NCBI GenBank assembly: GCA_027919835.1
Contig: JANVFP010000015.1
Location: 744,001 to 808,000, forward strand
From: Lentinula raphanica
Lineage: Eukaryota > Basidiomycota > Agaricomycetes > Agaricales > Omphalotaceae
Reading direction: 5' to 3'
Length of the DNA: 64,000 bases
Position numbers and translations under genes: made by a program. Below are positions 23,977 to 36,571 of this stretch, in pieces (within the stretch, counting starts at the first letter, position 1; every line of letters starts with the position of its first letter). Under the pieces are notes generated by a model that saw only the letters and a list, made by a program, of their open reading frames with translations, ran no database searches and was not told where the DNA came from.

Positions 23977-25483
23977 ATGCACGACACACAGACTCCCTGT
24001 GACTTAACGACACTGCCTTCGAAGAGCAGCCTCGTTAGCCATTTCGTCGGTAGAGAGCTTGATGAACTGAGGACACCAGCGTTGATCATAGATCGCAAAG
24101 TATTCGCAGAAAATTGCGCTGCTATGCACTCGAAGGCAAAGCAATGGGGAACTGCATTCAGAGCGCATCTTAAAACACACAAGGTGAAATCGATTTGGTT
24201 TGTTGAGAATATACTCTTCACGTAAATCCGCTAGACAATTGAAGGGACGCGTCTGCAGATGATCTCCAGTGCAGATCGAACGAATGCCGTTGTAGTTTCG
24301 ACACTGATGGAGGCTTGGGAAGTCGCTCGTGGCGGACTATTCAAGGACGGGACCGTAAAGGACGTCAGTTGACGAGACATCCCATATGCTCATGATACAT
24401 CTGACCGGCATCGTAGCTTCTGTACGGTTTGCCCATCGCCAGGAACAAAGTGGCAGATTTGTCACATTTATGGGACGAGGTGGCCCAAGACGGTGGGATC
24501 ATCCGTCTGTTGATTGACCATCCAGACCAGATCAAATTCCTTGAAGCATGCGAGAGCAAACGCCAAAACCCTCGGAAATGGTCTGTGTTCGTGAAGATAG
24601 ATGGGGGTCAAAAGTAAGTCGCGCACTTTGAGTCAGGGTATGCATTAACATCGGATACAATTATAGGCGTGCTGGTGTTTCTCCTGGAACATCGACCTTT
24701 GACAACCTCGTCAAGGCTTTGTTAATATCTCCTGCGATATCAATCTATGGTTTTTATGCCCATGCAGGGAACGCATACGCTTCAACTTCACTCGACCAAG
24801 CATCGTCGTTCCTTTCCGCAGAAGTAGAGTCTGTGAACGCAGGTGCCGAATTGACAATGAAGATTGCTAGTGACTTGGGTGTAGATTTGGCTGGCCGGTC
24901 TTTCGTTCTGTCTGTAGGGTCTACTCCCACAGCGCATGCTGCTAGCGCTGAGACTCGAGCGAGATTGTCATCTTTGCTTCAAGGATCCTTGGAGCTTCAT
25001 GCAGGTGCGTCGACCGAATGTTTGTTTTCTCCTGTCAGATAGCTCACATTCCACGTCGAAGGCAATTACCCCATGTTGGACCTTCAGCAAGAGCACACCA
25101 ACTTGATTGATCGTTCAAAGGTAGCCCAACGTGTGCGAGTCACTGTCGTATCGTATTACCCGGGAAGAGGATCGAATGGAACAGATGAGGTGCTTGTAGA
25201 CGGAGGTGCCATTGCGTTCAGCAAAGATACTGGGCCATCTGGGAGTTTTGGTGAGGTGATAGGCACCAATTGGAAGTTGGGTCGAATATCGCAAGAACAT
25301 GGTACTCTGACCAGAGAAGGACCAGTAGGGAATGAAGTGCTGAAAGTTGGAGATGAGGTAGAGATAATTGGTCAACACGCATGCCTTATCGCTGCGGCGT
25401 ATCCGTGGTATTATGTTGTTGACAGTGATGTGAGTGGGGGCAAAGAGGTTGTAGACGTTTGGGTTCCATGGAAAGGATGGTAG
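23977..25483 (+). CDS. DSD1: D-serine dehydratase (PLP- and zinc-dependent)
   Basis: The protein has the alanine-racemase-like barrel: ELRTPALIIDRKVFAENCAA then FRAHLKTHKV, whose Lys is the expected PLP Schiff base. Further on are LLYGLPIARNKVADL, SVFVKIDGGQKRAGVSPG, SIYGFYAHAGNAY and FVLSVGSTPTAH. The C-terminal domain has VLVDGGAIAFSKDTGP, GRISQEHGTL and EIIGQHACLIAAAYPWYYVV. The His-X-Cys of that last motif is the zinc site of yeast Dsd1. The enzyme converts D-serine to pyruvate and ammonia in the cytosol. Introns lie near 24184-24245, 24366-24416, 24613-24665 and 25003-25060. The neighbour RidA fits as a scavenger of its aminoacrylate intermediate. Confidence 0.92.
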
Positions 25484-25635
25484 ATTGTTTAACGTTGATT
25501 GTCATCGTAGTGAATAATGAAGCTGAAGTTCTAACACGGAAGCGCGACGCGTTGATGGTTGAGCGGAGAAAACGTGACGCTATCCATACTCGGCTCGTTC
25601 GGCTAAGCAGCGACCACTTTATTCTTCTAACCACC

Positions 25636-26740
25636 ATGGCGGTGAACGACTGGGACGATGCCACAGAACTATTGGAAACATACGGTGCGTGTATGTGCTT
25701 CCAGCATACAGCTCAATCTCATCCTTCAATTCCAGACTTTCTCATGAAATACATTATCATTGGTTGGGGTCACTTATAGAGACCGAGTTTTACCCTAATT
25801 GACCTCCCCTTTCTTCAAGGTGAAGCTGGGACGGGCAAGTCCTGTCTGTTACACCAATTCACCCACAACTCTTGTCCGTGAACTATCCTCATGATATTCC
25901 TCCGTAGCGACTCATTCGATATCTTCAGTCAAGGATCATTCCCAACACACTATCGGAGTGGAGTTCTCCAGTCGGACGATAAAGCTGGGAGAGAAACGCA
26001 TTAAACTCCAGGTTCGCACTCTGAATCTTCCAAAGTGACTACTCCTGACGTGCAAACATATTACAGCTTTGGGATACAGCCGGCCAGGAACGATTTCGGT
26101 GTGGCGTCTATTCTTCACCCCTTCATGACCATGGACTGACGTTTTATCAGCTCTGTCACACGAAGCTACTATAGAGGCGCTGCTGGCGCAATCCTAGTAT
26201 ATGACATTACTAGGTTGGTCCTGGATTATCCCGAACATCAGCCTTCAACTTATCCTCTCAACAGCCGTGATTCATTCGCAAGGCTATCCCAGTGGCTGGC
26301 GGATGCTCGAGCTTTAGCAAGTCCTAACCTAGTCACCGTTCTTGTTGGAAACAAGTCAGACCGCGAGGAAGAACGAGAGATAGAATGGGCAGAAGCTAGT
26401 AGGTGGGCTTCTGAGAATGGTGGGTTATATCATTCTCTAGGTGATTTTATTGTCCACTGAATATCCATATGTAGATGTTCATTTCCTCGAAGCCTCGTCA
26501 TTAACGGGTGACAATGTGGAAGCTCCGTTCATGTTAGCGGCTCGCTCTATCCTGCTTTCCATAGAATCCGGTATCCTTGATCCGGAGAAAGCTGGCAGTG
26601 GTGTCAGCTACGGTGACCGGGCCCTACGTAGGGTGAATAGCTCGAGCCGATTGAGCTTTGGAAGCTTAAGTGGTAGGCCGAGAAAAGGAACTGTGAAATT
26701 GAAGATGAAAGGATGGATCCCCGGATCCAAATGCTGTTGA
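25636..26740 (+). CDS. ypt4: Rab4-type small GTPase (Ypt4)
   Basis: Seven or more small exons build a Rab protein. The P-loop is GEAGTGKSC, the switch I region HTIGVEFSS, the switch II region [20 protein letters not shown]. The guanine motifs are GNKSD and [22 protein letters not shown] and [20 protein letters not shown] are typical of the Rab4 branch. The C-terminus is SKCC, a double-cysteine geranylgeranylation signal. Rab4 proteins act in early endosome recycling. ATG 25636 opens a short exon ([16 protein letters not shown]) spliced to [10 protein letters not shown]. The last exon carries a basic tail before CC. Confidence 0.92.
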
Positions 26741-27505
26741 GGTTATTGATGGTATGTGCATCCACATAATGTGCATTCGCACTCCAACGAACCTCACCTC
26801 CAAACTCTTGTCCATCAGACTCCTGTCCTACACCATTCCGGCTACTCTTGTGCGTTCTACCACCCATACCCGATACACTGCTACTATACCATTGCATATT
26901 CACACTCCAGTGCGTGAAGAATCACTATTCCTTACACATTTCTCATACTGACCTGAGCCTCTAGCTACATAGTACATTCGTTTAGATCGTATATTTCTGC
27001 ATCCTAATTCTTGTTTCATGTAACGGATAACACTGTATGTATCAGCCAATTTACGGACACTTCTCTTTTGACTTTTCGCCACTTGCTTGCCACACTGAAT
27101 ATGATAATGAATATACAGATACAGTGCACGAGCATCCTCATCAAATAGTGCATGCGCAGGTCACTTTCCTGGCGAATTCACATGCGGCTTCCGGTTCTTT
27201 CTCAGAGCTTTCTCCTTTGACCTATCCGTTCTTATCCATATGCACAGTGCGGTTCCCGGCAAGACACCTTGTGAGACAACAGGCTACCATGTCGATGAGA
27301 ATTCGGACGTTATCAACTGACTAAATCTTTCGCCAGTAATCTTTCGAGATTTAACCGCACTCACGCAGCTTTTGACACGTATGGGCAACCTATAACCAAG
27401 ACCTTCCATACAATTCGCCATTCCTACCTCCCATCTCCTAGTTCATTCTTACTCTCTCCTTGGCTGAGTGGTCATGGTCTATCGGTCGGGTCTCTGAGAC
27501 GAAGG
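26741..27505. other. Intergenic region between Rab4 and mucin-like gene 1
   Basis: About 765 bp with no supported gene. A stretch at 27466-27531 has a tRNA-like A-box (TGGCTGAGTGG) and CTCGAACTC, but a tRNA fold could not be completed (see rejected items). Confidence 0.35.
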
Positions 27506-30103
27506 ATGGGTATAGCTGCCTCGAACTCAGGTGAGTTTGTCGTCTTAGTTTCTACACAGTATTGCCGCTCTAGCCAAGCTAGGCATATCGGTACTGTAGT
27601 GTCCTTGGGACCTGTCAGCTTCATTGGGCACTGTTATATATATAAAGGGACCTTCACTCATATATGATTGTAGGATCGATATCTGCAACTACTATCGTCC
27701 AAAACTCAACCTCTGTAAGTAACATCCACCCCTCTCTACAATCCTCGAATGTTCTGAACGACGCGATTCAGGCGATCAACTCTACGGTTGTCGGTGCTTC
27801 GTCTGTATCTCCAGTGCTGTCTTCATCTTTCGCTACTTTCACGACCACCGCCGTTGTATCAAGTAACTCCTCAGCAGTAGATCGAAACTCGTCGGTTTCA
27901 ACACTAACGTCCTTATCGCTATCCTCCATCGCGTTGTCAACATCTGCTTTTAGTCCGGTGTCAGCGAGTTTGAGCACCCTGGAATCCGTCACTACTCAAG
28001 GAACAACTATATCGGCATCCTTATTTCGGACTGAAGCTACTGTGACTGCTGCCTCCGCAAACGATACCATATCCAGTGTGCAACAATCTTCACAGGCATC
28101 TACTCAATCCATACCTACAACCGTTTCTTCACCTTCTGTGATTTCTAAAGCCAGGTACGATATCAGACCGCCTTTGAAGAATACAGGTTCCTGATGTCGT
28201 ACAGTATGCCTTCTTCCTCTTCTGCATCTTCCACAGTAGCAACCGGCAGTGCAAGCGGAGATGGCACAGTAGTCTCGACCAGTGCCTCTTCTTCGACAAC
28301 AAATACGGTCTCTTCAGAAGCTTCGAGTACTTCCACGTCCTCACCTCCTCCGAGTACGATATCTAGCTCGCAGGCTAGCTCAGACTCTTCTGCTAGTCCT
28401 CCTGCACAGACTTCAACTGAGGCTGCGAATGGTATTCTCATCCCTTCCACTGCACCCTCGAGTTCTGATAGTTCGAGCCAAGGTCAGAGTTCTTCTCCAT
28501 CTGCGTCCGCTGGTCAGCCCAAAAGCACGGCGAATGGAGGTCAAAACAGTGCCTCCACAGGAACAGGGGGGTCTACTTCAGGTACGTTGAATTGAGTACA
28601 GATAAACAGTTATCTAACATTCAACTGCTCACAGTGAAAGTTGTCACTACCGTCCCGAGCTCGACCTCGACTAGTACCTTTATCGTCACAGGTCATCCTG
28701 AATCGACACTCTCTAGTCCTATCGGAATCACTATCAGCTCTGATGGTCGTCTTTCGACGACATTTCCCGCTCTCATAACATTCGTATCTACTTCCACGAA
28801 TGCAAACGGAGCGGAAACGACGTGGACATCAATTGTGGCTAATCCGACGAATGAGGTTTCAGGAGATGTTTCGGATGCCCATTCGTAAGTGAACCTTGGC
28901 ATGCTGTAAGCGTCCTACATCTAATTCATCTCGTCTTATCGCCGTGACAGGTTCCTACACAACGAAGGAGCAGTAGCTGGGGTCTTTACTGTCGTTGGGA
29001 TTGTTTTCACTGCCGCTGTGGTTGCCCTCTTCGTGATATGTCGTCGCCGACGTCAGCGCAAGATCAGAAGACATCAATGGATCGATAATATCCAGAAGAG
29101 ACTTCCCGCACCGGAAGACCCTTTCGAAAACCCGCGTGATGCTCCGATGATGCGCTCAATGAGCCAGACTAGTCGGCATGAACATCACTATCAATTCCAG
29201 TCACCATCTCCCACAACAGCGCGACCTTTCTTTGATGAACGGACTCCGTGGGATCACGATGAAGGTGTTATTCCGCCAAACTCATTGGGGCTCACATCGA
29301 TGGACGCGACTCGAATAAGCCCCTTCGCTGACGCTCAATACTCTCGCCGAATCGAACAACCGATCGGCCTCGCAGTCACCACTAATAGTCCTCCTGCCCA
29401 TCAGTCTCGGCCTTCGCTTGCTCAATCCAGTCCTTCAATTTATCCCCCGAGTATACCTCTTCCGAATGACAATGCCAGTATATACGAGGACATTGATCTA
29501 ATGGACCAAGATGAACCAGCTTCAGCACCGACAGTGACGGTCCCTACTCCATATGTATATCCCAGTGAGGCCGTCGCTGGTCCTCCGAGCCCTATTAGCC
29601 CTAGCGATGGACCTTTCGATGATTTGTACGGTATGAAACCTCTCCGACCTACGCCCGTTGTAGCCCATTCTGGGTATCCTCCACCTCCTATTGCTTCACC
29701 CGCTCCAAGGGCTTCAACAGCGCCTCTACGGCCTGCCCGGTCGGCTCTCAGGGACACATCATCCAAAATCATCGTTGATCAGGCGCTGGTCACTCCTCCT
29801 CCTTCACTTTCTGGACACGGGCACGAGGATATGGATAGCCTAGATGATTCACCTAGTCTTAAAGCGACCAGTCATACATCCTCAGCAGATGAAGCGGTGT
29901 CTCCGCCGGTCATCTTCAACTCAGCCAATGAGAAACAGCGTCCCCATTCAGCGTCCAAGAGTATAGAAGACATTGTGATGAGACGGACGTTGCTCAATGT
30001 GAGTATTCTTTTAGTCTATTGTGCAATGAATTGACTATGACATTGCTCTTATTAGGTTCGACCGCGAAGTCGCGACAATGTACAAAATATCGGGAGAATA
30101 TGA
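27506..30103 (+). CDS. Mucin-like single-pass membrane protein 1
   Basis: A Ser/Thr-rich ectodomain of about 350 residues precedes one transmembrane helix (VAGVFTVVGIVFTAAVVALF), then a basic stop-transfer RRRRQRKIRR and a Pro/Ser-rich cytosolic tail of about 330 residues ending VQNIGRI. Introns: 27531-27673, possibly 27717-27773, about 28155-28203, about 28583-28634, about 28888-28950 and about 30001-30057. ATG 27506 with a phase-1 intron joins SNSG to SISATT in frame; ATG 27664 is an alternative, and a TATA element (27635-27646) fits neither perfectly. No classical signal peptide is seen. Such proteins are common in Agaricomycetes and may be wall-stress sensors; that role is inference. A tandem paralogue follows. 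Confidence 0.7.
27635..27646 (+). promoter_or_regulatory. TATA-like element upstream of mucin-like gene 1
   Basis: The string TATATATATAAA lies 18-29 bp before ATG 27664 and inside the proposed first intron. It may be a core promoter for a shorter transcript or just AT-rich intron sequence. Confidence 0.3.
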
Positions 30104-30662
30104 GATACGCAATTTTCGATCAACCATGTATTGTATGCTCCGTTGTAAGTACTAGTGAATAGCACGGGTTCAGTAACCCGGAGCGCTGTATTCCTGAACA
30201 ATATACATGCAGTGAAAAGAAATGGGGACGGCGTTAGAGCTTTTGCGAGTAGCAATTGACACATAGGTGTCGGCGTTGAAGCTTTGAAGCTTGACGGTTG
30301 ACGATTGATATAAATTTCTTTCGACATTGTGTTGCAATTATTAGAGACTTGTGAGAATGAGTTTGCAGATTGAAAGGTCGTAATTGGCGGCCATAGAGCA
30401 CCAATATTCTTCTTTGAAGGCCTAACAACAGATTGAAGAGTCTGGAATAATTCTGCGAAAAGTCAGGAACAATGACATCGTGGTGGCTGTGCTAGGTAGT
30501 TCCCATTTCTTGTTCAGCTGCGTGCTGGCTCATTTTTCTTCCATTCTTTCTTTCTCTTATACGGCATTCACTCTTGCTCAATATCTTGACGACATTCTCG
30601 ATATTCTTGCCTTGCGTGAACCGGCATAAAGGTCTGACCATTCTTCACAGTGCGATGAGGAT
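30104..30662. other. Intergenic region between the two mucin-like genes
   Basis: About 560 bp holding the 3' flank of gene 1 and the promoter of gene 2. No gene seen. Pyrimidine-rich text (TTCCATTCTTTCTTTCTC, about 30538) precedes gene 2. Confidence 0.35.
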
Positions 30663-33360
30663 ATGGGATTAGGTGTTCGCCAGAATCCTCCGAGTACCAG
30701 TGAGCAAATAAGGCCATCAAAAAATCATTGATTTTTAACATTTTACAAGGTTCAATTGCTTCAGGGTCGACGACTGACACAGTATCTTCAACCGCCACTC
30801 CATCCACCTCTTCCCAGATAGAGGTAGCGTCCACTACCACTACAGACTCAACTTCGGCAACCAGCTCCACGGATTTGTCTACAAGCACGGAGTCTTCTAC
30901 TTCGACGGAAACTTCAGAGTCTCTCGCGTCTACAGGAACCAGCACCTCAGAGACTCTCACCTCCGTAGTGACCAGTACATCAGACTCTTCGACCCTGACA
31001 TCGACATCGACGTCCACTTCGATGTCGAGCTCTATCACTTCGTCTGGCTCTAGCCAAGAGTCTGATTCATCTACTTCAATTTCGACTTCATCCAGTAGCA
31101 CTACTGACACTAGTACTACCACTTCAACGACTAGCTCCACGACCTCCTCCACTACCAGCTCTACCTCTTCCTCCACCACGAGCACATCCACCACATCTTC
31201 GACAACCTCCTCTACCTCTACCTCATCTACAACCTCATCTTCCACCACCACTACATCATCAGATACAAACTCTTCGACTTCTACAAGCTCTTCTTCCACC
31301 ACCTCGGCATCAAACACAACGTCGGATACCACAACAAGTTCATCGTCTTCCTCTTCTTCCGTGGAAACACCTACTAAAACATCGTCTCCTTCCCCCGTTG
31401 CAGCAGCTTCTACTACATCGCCTCCTTCGCCTACGTAAGTCCGCTTTGTCTTATCTCATTTCTCGACTTTTCCTTTCGCCTTGGAACAAGACCGGCTGTC
31501 TTTTCCCCTTATGTATTCATTTTGTTAACGGAATTCATCCACAGGACAACGTTCTCAACTACAATCTTCGTCACAACTACCGACTCCTCCGGTCACACGA
31601 CGACCTCCGCGCCATCTCAAGTTACACTTACCTCCACCTCGACTTCAGATGGAACCGTCGTCACTATCACCGCGATTGGAGCCAACCCGACACTGGGCAC
31701 TTCTTCAGATAGCGGAAGGAACTCGTAAGTGTCATGTTCTCTGAAACACCGCCTGAGAGGCTATTCCATCCCCTTTCTTTCACCAACGGCCTCCGGTCAT
31801 TTGTTGTTGATGGCTGTTCAAGTCGTTCTAGCCCATTGAGTGTGTTCATCCGCGTGGAGTTTTCTCCCGGTCTTCTGTTCCCGCGCCGCATATCATCCAT
31901 TATTCGCGCAGTGTCCAGCGGTCTTCTCTAGCCTATAATTCCCAGCAGGATTATCTCTGGCCGAGCATATGTCAACGGTTGTCAGCTTCCTCGGTCTAAC
32001 ACCTGGGAACTTGGAAGACTTTTAATGCTGCGCCTGTCTGACTTTGAAGGCTTGTTTTCATGACACTCGGCTTTTTCGTGTTTCTGCTATCTTATCAGTT
32101 CATATACTTAGCGTCGAGCGAAGACTGACTATCTTCTTCTCTTCTAGATTTTTGTCAAACACGCCTGCTGTTGCTGGTGTGTCTGTTCTGGTTGGCTTAG
32201 CTGTTCGTATATGCATCGCTTGTTCATACGCACACTAACGAAAATTTCTTCTCGTCCATTAGGCAACGTCAATTATCATCTTCCTGGTCTTCTACATACG
32301 CCGCCGGAGAAGACGAGCTCTAATCGAGCATGACACCGCAGTCAGTGCCACGTTAGCTGCTGCAGGATTCACGAGGAGAGCGTTGGACGACGATATAGAC
32401 GATGGCCCAGGCAGCACCGCTACGGGGCGTTATAGGGACTCAGATGGCGACCCGTTCGGGGCAAACCGGAGTATGAGCCATTCTGCGGGCAGCGGGGGCG
32501 TTTTGGAGATGAACCAACGATCGTCTAGCCATCTATCTGGAAGAAACTCAGCGTATTCTGCCAACTTCGCTAACAACGGTAATGGTTACAATCCATACGC
32601 AGAATTCGGCTATACGGTACCCATCGGACCCTCTACCTCTTCTCCTACTGCACATCCACCTTCATCATACGTGCCTCAGTCAGGACCTGGCTATATCCCT
32701 GTCGCTAGTGGGGAACGCGGTAGTCCTGTCCCGGGACATTCTCCTGGACCGAGCATTGGCGGTAGTGCAGCGTTAGGCGAGCGAGGCCATGGTCACAATG
32801 CCAGTGCAGGTAGCTACGAGCCGCTTCTAGGCGCCTGGTGGACGAGTCAAGGTCAGAACCAGAGTGAAAATCCGACGAAAGACGAAGCTACTGCTGCTGC
32901 CAGCGAGAATAAAGAAGAGACTAGTCATGACTCTGAGGTCGGAGCTCCTACGCCGCCCCCGCGCAATCCACGCCGATTGATCGATACGCCTGCACAACCG
33001 GAGACTCCTTCTCCACCCAGCACGAGTCATCAAAAGAAACCCAGCGAAGATCTATTGGGCTTAGGAACACTATCAGGTGGCTCATGGGGAGCGCAGGGTA
33101 AAGACAATGAGGTCAATGATGATGCCTCTGTTTATTCTAATGATAGCAACTATCAAACCAACGTTGCTAAATTGCTGCATTCCCGGGCGAGGGGAAGGAT
33201 AAGCTCCAGTAAAGCGAAAAAAGAAGGGACAGAAGACGAGAGTCTTTTCGGGGACCATGAGGACTATTCGCAGCGTGTTGGAGGTGGAGGTGTCCTTGGT
33301 GTGAGGAATGCTACTGACCTGGACCGGGAACGAAGTGTGAGGAGTAGCATGGATTCTTAG
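30663..33360 (+). CDS. Mucin-like single-pass membrane protein 2
   Basis: The ectodomain is an extreme Ser/Thr tract (about 30770-31430, mostly TCx and ACx codons), followed by TTFSTTIFVTTTDSSGHTTT and GTVVTITAIGANPTLGTSS. A membrane helix follows (AGVSVLVGLA joined to ATSIIIFLVFYI), then RRRRRRALIEHD and a cytosolic tail ending RSVRSSMDS. The layout, tail style and order of introns match mucin-like protein 1. ATG 30663 with a phase-1 intron (30673-30749) joins MGL-G to SIASGS, echoing MG...GSI of gene 1; ATG 30728 is an alternative. One intron (about 31727-32147) is near 420 nt, far above the local norm. Probably a heavily O-mannosylated surface protein; function unknown. Confidence 0.68.
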
Positions 33361-34352
33361 GTTGTGTCATTTTCCGACATTATGGAACAAAAAAATTCGC
33401 ACATGTGGTAAGGGCTTTTCTTCTCTTTCTATCAGCCCAACCATATCGTTTTGATATTCCTTTATGGGTGACAGACAATATTTTCTTCTTTCTCCTTTCA
33501 TCATCTTTCTCTCTTTCCTGTACACGCTCTCTCTGCTTTGCGCATGCTGAATCTGTTTAATGACCTTGCATTTTCCAAAGGACAATTTTTCTCCGCTTTC
33601 TTTCTGATAACCAGCATGTTCATATCCTCCTGCATCATCACCGCATACAAATGATGTCGCGCTACGTACACATCTGCATATTATATCTATGAGTATCTAC
33701 GATCGTGCAGTCTCCCTTCTTTGGGAGATTCTACTGTCCCTTTCCAAAATTCCTCCCCTAGACTCGATACTTCCAAGTTGTTCCTTCTCCATCCATATAC
33801 GACATGCAATCGGACTAGCAGGACTCTCCATCTGTATGATACGTGTATATATCGCACTCTCGTTCTCCAGTATACTCTACTTTCTCCTAATTTTATTCCA
33901 TTGCTCTGCTAACTACAGGATAAAACTCAAGAATATGGCACCAGCTACAACAAGCCACCGTCGACATCTTCTGAGCCTGGCTTAAACAGACGAACAGAGG
34001 AATGAAAAGGAGGAATACGTTACTATCGATGAGAAAAAGCATTCCATCTCAATCATGCAACGTCGAAAAGACGACCAAATCTGTTCATATTTTCATTTAG
34101 TATCGAGTTCGTCGTAAGAGTAAACGATCCTAAAGATTACTATACCGGCACCCCAGACACGGAAAGCGTGCTTGAAACACGAAACGGAAGAGAGAATTGT
34201 CCGGTCTACCTGTTAACAAGAAAAAAGAAAGAATAAGAACAACTGTCGACTATAACGAGTCGACCTTTCGACAGTGGTTTTTCCGGAAGAAGGAAGGCTT
34301 GAGAATTGACGCAACGACGCGACGTCCACCGTAGGATTTGAGGGGAAGAAAC
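33361..34352. other. Convergent intergenic region
   Basis: About 990 bp between the 3' ends of mucin-like gene 2 and the RBM39-like gene. Only short ORFs without family text occur. The sequence is AT-leaning and consistent with long 3' UTRs. Confidence 0.4.
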
Positions 34353-36571
34353 CTATTGATGAGCCTGCATAATTGCATCGGAGATGAACGCGGCTGATAC
34401 TTGTCTTCCTCCGAACCAACGCGCGTTCAAGCCCTGAACAGCTTTCTTCGCGCTGTCAACAGAGTCAAACTTGACATAGATTTCACCCTAGAAGACAGTA
34501 AGCCTTCATCGATCGTAGAATTAGAGGAAACACCGACCTGAGTCTCTTTTTCAACCTTGATCGCTTCCACCTTGCCATATTTTTCCTCACACTCGCCCTT
34601 AACATCATCAGCCAGGTCCTTGTCCCAATCTTTTTCGGTTTCCCTAGGCAAATTATGAGTATATTCGACAAAGACATGTTACGCATAACTGACTCTTCAG
34701 GATCGAACATATTCTTCAAAAGTACCGAGCGAGATTGCATAGCCTGTTGAGGAATATTCGGTTTCCTAGAGTGGATCGTACTCGTGAACGGGAAGAGTGA
34801 CAGTGAACGAGGAGGAGACTCACGTGGGCTCTGGAAGTGAAGCAGGAGTATCAATTCTAGCAAGTTTCTGCATTAGTGCTTGACGAGATGCTGCATTCAG
34901 ATTACCGCCTGAAGAAAGAGCAGTTAATTTCTCCGTTCGTCTTTGAAACTTGACTCTTGTATGAAACTGACCTCCAGATTCGTCCAGTGTGTCTTGTTGA
35001 GTGTAGCGGGTGGTTCCTTTCTCGTGAACAGTGTTGACGCGAAGCTGACGCCCAGCTAACTCAAAACCTTCCATTTGCTCAAGAGCCATTTTTGCATCTT
35101 CGGCTCGTTTATATCTGGAGTTGTCAGGTGAGTAAGATACCACTATGTGTCATGAGAACATACTGGACAAAAGCGTAACCCTTGCTGCGACCCGTCATTG
35201 GATCCCTGTGAAGGTCGACAAATTCCAGAGGCCCAAAAGGCTCGAACACCTGCTTAATGTCGGATTCCGTGAGGTTAAAATGTAAAGACCCAACGTAAAG
35301 CCTATGGAAAAAGTCGTGAGAGATGGCCGATACAGTTGAAGAACGCACGTACTGCATGGTTCCATGAGGGGCATTAACACCGGGAGGCAAGTTGAGATTG
35401 CTAGTCATTGTTTAGATCAGTATTGCTGTACAATCGAGGGACTTGCTTTGAACATACCCGTCACCAGGATGAAGCCTATTTCTCTCCGACTCTGTCAACT
35501 GAACCATGATTGGAAGACCCATGACCACAGTGCCTGTCAAAGCGATTGCTTTCTCTACAAGATCGATAGAGCGAAATTCCACGTAACCAATTCTGGATGT
35601 ATTTACTTTTTAGTCTTGACAGCGAAAAAAGAAAGTGGTCCGTACCCCTTAGAACGGCGAGAGAGTCTGTCGGTAACGATTCGTGAATCCATGACCGTAT
35701 TATCACCGAGTTTCTCTTCGAAAAAATAGCCCAGATCGCGCGCCGTCAATCGAGCGGCAAGTTGCGACACGAATACAGACCGTGCTTCTGAATCGTCTTC
35801 CTTGGGTTCATCTGGATTGTATGGTTCATCAGCGGGTGTTTCGTAAGTAGGTGATGGACGCCTACAAAGAGTCATGAGATCAATCCAAATACAAATAGCT
35901 ATAGAATATTCACCTTATGGGAGGAGAGGGAGAACGTCGAGGAGGGGGGTTATCGTCACGAGGACGGCGCCTGTCATCCCTGTACCTGTCCCGGTCCCTA
36001 CCATAACGCGGACCATCGTCAAACTCGTCTCTGGGATCGCGGGGAGGACGCCTACGGCGGTCAGAGCGAGGAGACTCGGCAGATTTTACAGAGTCCTCAT
36101 CATCGGTCCTCTTTTTCTTGGGACGTTCGTCCATGTCGTCCTCGTCCGTCCGCTTTCTTCTACGATCCTCTCGGTCTCTATCATGCTCACGATGACTACT
36201 ATGTCGGCTGTCTCCTCTTTCACGATGCCTCTCGCTCCTATGGCGGTCGTAGTCCCGGTCTCGTCGCCTATCCCTGTCTCTGTCACGGTCCCTCTCACGG
36301 TATCGGTCTCGGGAGCGGTCTCGCTCATACCGTTCTCTGTCCGGACTTGGGCGTCTACGGTCATCACGTCTACGGTCCTTGCGGTCGCCTCGTTCTCTTG
36401 ACGTGGACCTCACAGATCGACGAGTGCGTAAAGTGTCTGTTGAATGAGTCCGAGAACTAAAAGAGAGAGAAAAACTTGAGTCACTTGTTCCAAAGAGAAA
36501 GTGACGAAGACGCACGATTTATGGTTTGGAGATCTGTCAATTTCCATCTTGCCATTGGGAGAAGCAGACAT
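34353..36571 (-). CDS. rsd1: RBM39/CAPER-like RS-domain splicing factor
   Basis: The start MSASPNGKMEIDRSPNHKS is spliced to an Arg-rich RS/RD region (about 36440-35930). Three RRMs follow: RRM1 with ARSVFVSQLAARLTARDLGY and IGYVEFRSIDLVEKAI; RRM2 with LYVGSLHFNLTESDIKQVFE and SKGYAFVQYKRAEDAKMALE; and a C-terminal UHM-like RRM3 with IKVEKETQGEIYVKFDSVDS and ARWFGGRQVSAAFIS. RWFGGR matches the R-x-F motif that lets UHMs bind ULM peptides. This order is that of RBM39 and fission yeast Rsd1, which link U2AF and SF3B1 in early spliceosomes. About nine introns interrupt it. It diverges from another RS-domain gene over only 202 bp. Confidence 0.93.

Noticed and set aside
27460..27540. tRNA-like sequence (TGGCTGAGTGG ... 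CTCGAACTC)
   Set aside because: The A-box matches, but no complementary 7-bp acceptor stem or proper anticodon arm could be formed and the T-loop is shifted. The stretch also fits a coding exon plus GTGAGT donor.
30568..31332. Long minus-strand ORF rich in Val/Glu/Asp (254 residues)
   Set aside because: It is the antisense of the Ser/Thr tract of mucin-like gene 2; the bias of TCx/ACx codons removes stops on the other strand.
35874..36401. Plus-strand ORF of 175 residues with Thr/Val text
   Set aside because: Antisense shadow of the RS/RD-rich N-terminus of the RBM39-like gene.
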